A stretch of 56,344 nucleotides of DNA from Rhizobium alarense (GTDB taxonomy: Bacteria > Pseudomonadota > Alphaproteobacteria > Rhizobiales > Rhizobiaceae). The notes under the pieces were generated by a model. That model did no database searches. It saw only the letters and a list, made by a program, of their open reading frames with translations, and was not told where the DNA came from. The position numbers and the translations under genes are program-made. The stretch lies in contig NZ_JAKGBU010000004.1 of the NCBI RefSeq assembly GCF_021555155.1, positions 1 through 56,344 of the forward strand, in the 5' to 3' direction. Positions 55,294-56,344 of this stretch are shown in pieces. How positions within the stretch are numbered: position 1 is the stretch's first letter; every line of letters begins with the position of its first letter.

Positions 55294-56208
55294 ATGGCCG
55301 AAGCCAGCATCTACGAAATCCACGATCCGCGCTTCCGGCAGATGATCGTAACGAGCGCCGGGCTGGACGAACTCCATTCCGGCTGCCGCTGGGCCGAAGG
55401 CCCCGTCTGGTTCAACGACGCGAACCAGTTGCTGTGGAGCGACATTCCGAACCAGCGCATGCTGCGGTGGACGCCCGAGAGCGGCGTGTCCGTCTATCGG
55501 CAGCCGTCGAATTTCGCCAACGGCCATACGCGCGACAGGCAGGGACGGCTCGTCTCGTGCGAGCACGGCACGCGCCGCGTGACGCGCACCGAGATCGACG
55601 GCTCCATCACCGTGCTTGCCGACAGTTTCGAAGGCAGGCGCCTCAATTCGCCGAATGACGTGGTGGTCAAGTCGGACGGCACGATCTGGTTCACAGACCC
55701 GACCTACGGCATCATGTCCGACTACGAGGGTTATCGCGCGGAACCGGAGCAGCCGACGCGCAATGTCTACCGGCTCGACCCGGCGAGCGCCGCGCTTACC
55801 GCCGTTGCAATGGATTTCAATCAACCGAACGGTCTGGCTTTCTCGCCAGACGAAACAATCCTCTATGTGGCGGATTCGGCCGCAAGCCACGATGACAGCC
55901 TGCCGCGACACGTCCGCGCCTTCGATTTGGTCGACGGAGAGCGGCTCGCGAACGGCCGCGTCTTCTGCCTCATCGACAACGGGATTCCGGACGGCATTCG
56001 CACGGACATGAACGGAAACCTGTGGTCAAGCGCCGGCGACGGCGTGCATTGCTTCGACCCGGCCGGCCGCCTGCTCGGCAAGATCCGCGTGCCGCAGACG
56101 GTCGCGAACCTGACGTTCGGCGGCCCGAAACGCAATCGGCTGTTCATCACTGCAACAGCGTCGGTCTATGCGGTCTATCTCGCGATCTCCGGCGCCCAAC
56201 GCCCGTAA
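55294..56208 (+). CDS. SMP-30/gluconolactonase-family sugar lactonase
   Basis: A 304-residue beta-propeller hydrolase. The metal ligands are seen as E35 (CRWAEGPVW), N179 (NQPNGLAFSPD) and D233 (IPDGIRTDMNG); N121 in LNSPNDVVVK is also conserved. It should open a sugar-1,4- or 1,5-lactone to the aldonic acid in the cytoplasm, as no signal peptide is present. As the last gene of the importer operon it implies that the imported sugar is first oxidised to a lactone by a dehydrogenase encoded elsewhere. An ATG with GGGAAG upstream is used. Confidence 0.9.
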   Translation: MAEASIYEIHDPRFRQMIVTSAGLDELHSGCRWAEGPVWFNDANQLLWSDIPNQRMLRWTPESGVSVYRQPSNFANGHTRDRQGRLVSCEHGTRRVTRTEIDGSITVLADSFEGRRLNSPNDVVVKSDGTIWFTDPTYGIMSDYEGYRAEPEQPTRNVYRLDPASAALTAVAMDFNQPNGLAFSPDETILYVADSAASHDDSLPRHVRAFDLVDGERLANGRVFCLIDNGIPDGIRTDMNGNLWSSAGDGVHCFDPAGRLLGKIRVPQTVANLTFGGPKRNRLFITATASVYAVYLAISGAQRP

Positions 56209-56274
56209 ACATACAGTCCTGAAACGCGAAAAGCCGCGGCGCGCGCCTTTCTGCGTCCTTCGCCACTCGGCGGC

Positions 56275-56294
56275 GGCGCCATCCGGATGGCGCC
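56275..56294. repeat. 20-bp perfect palindrome after the lactonase gene
   Basis: GGCGCCATCCGGATGGCGCC is an exact palindrome 66 bases after the lactonase stop. It could form a strong hairpin, but no T run follows, so it is either a factor-dependent terminator element or a repeat. The window ends 50 bases later. Confidence 0.5.
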
Positions 56295-56344
56295 AGACGG
56301 GATTCCGCCGGCGGCGGCCGTCCTTGGCGCGGTCGATGACACAG

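Overview
This is a GC-rich, gene-dense stretch from a member of the Alphaproteobacteria. Gene content points to the Rhizobiaceae or close relatives: several TRAP systems, FNR/FixK-type sites next to a phosphoketolase/acetate kinase operon, a sigma-54 DctB/DctD system, and ribose-type sugar ABC transporters. These assignments rest on family recognition by eye, not on database searches.

Layout. (1) 1-15 kb: a probable low-oxygen energy module. It holds a broken CBS-domain gene, a DUF1488-like gene, a DUF2892 protein, an RND efflux pair, and a minus-strand operon of phosphate acyltransferase, acetate kinase (frameshifted), phosphoketolase and a P-type cation ATPase. Two FNR/FixK-like 14-mers sit in its divergent promoters. 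(2) 15-16.8 kb: a scar zone with a Phd/PIN toxin-antitoxin pair, one isolated type I-C CRISPR-repeat-like sequence and transposase debris. (3) 16.8-34 kb: a large sugar-acid or branched-sugar catabolic locus. It has two complete DctP/Q/M TRAP transporters, an IlvD/EDD sugar-acid dehydratase, an RraA-type aldolase, a threonate-dehydrogenase-like enzyme, a two-subunit transketolase, an SDR, a TIM-barrel isomerase-like protein and a fused dihydroxyacetone kinase, with a GntR and a LysR regulator. (4) 34-41 kb: DctB/DctD-like two-component genes beside a TAXI-type TRAP transporter that has a good sigma-54 promoter and an upstream inverted repeat. (5) 41.6-46.9 kb: a MacB/Lol-like ABC efflux operon with a membrane-anchored AraC regulator. 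(6) 46.9-48.6 kb: a decayed IS481 element and a VapBC pair. (7) 48.6-56.2 kb: a GAF histidine kinase/LuxR pair divergent from a sugar ABC importer with two permeases and an SMP-30 lactonase.

How the parts work together. In region 1, phosphoketolase makes acetyl phosphate, which acetate kinase can turn into ATP and the acyltransferase into acetyl-CoA; this would suit oxygen limitation. In region 3, dehydratase plus aldolase form one branch. Split transketolase plus dihydroxyacetone kinase form another, in which a two-carbon unit is removed from a ketose and the remaining dihydroxyacetone is phosphorylated. The real substrate is not known and this locus is the best candidate for undescribed biochemistry. 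In region 7 the lactonase suggests the imported sugar is oxidised to a lactone before ring opening.
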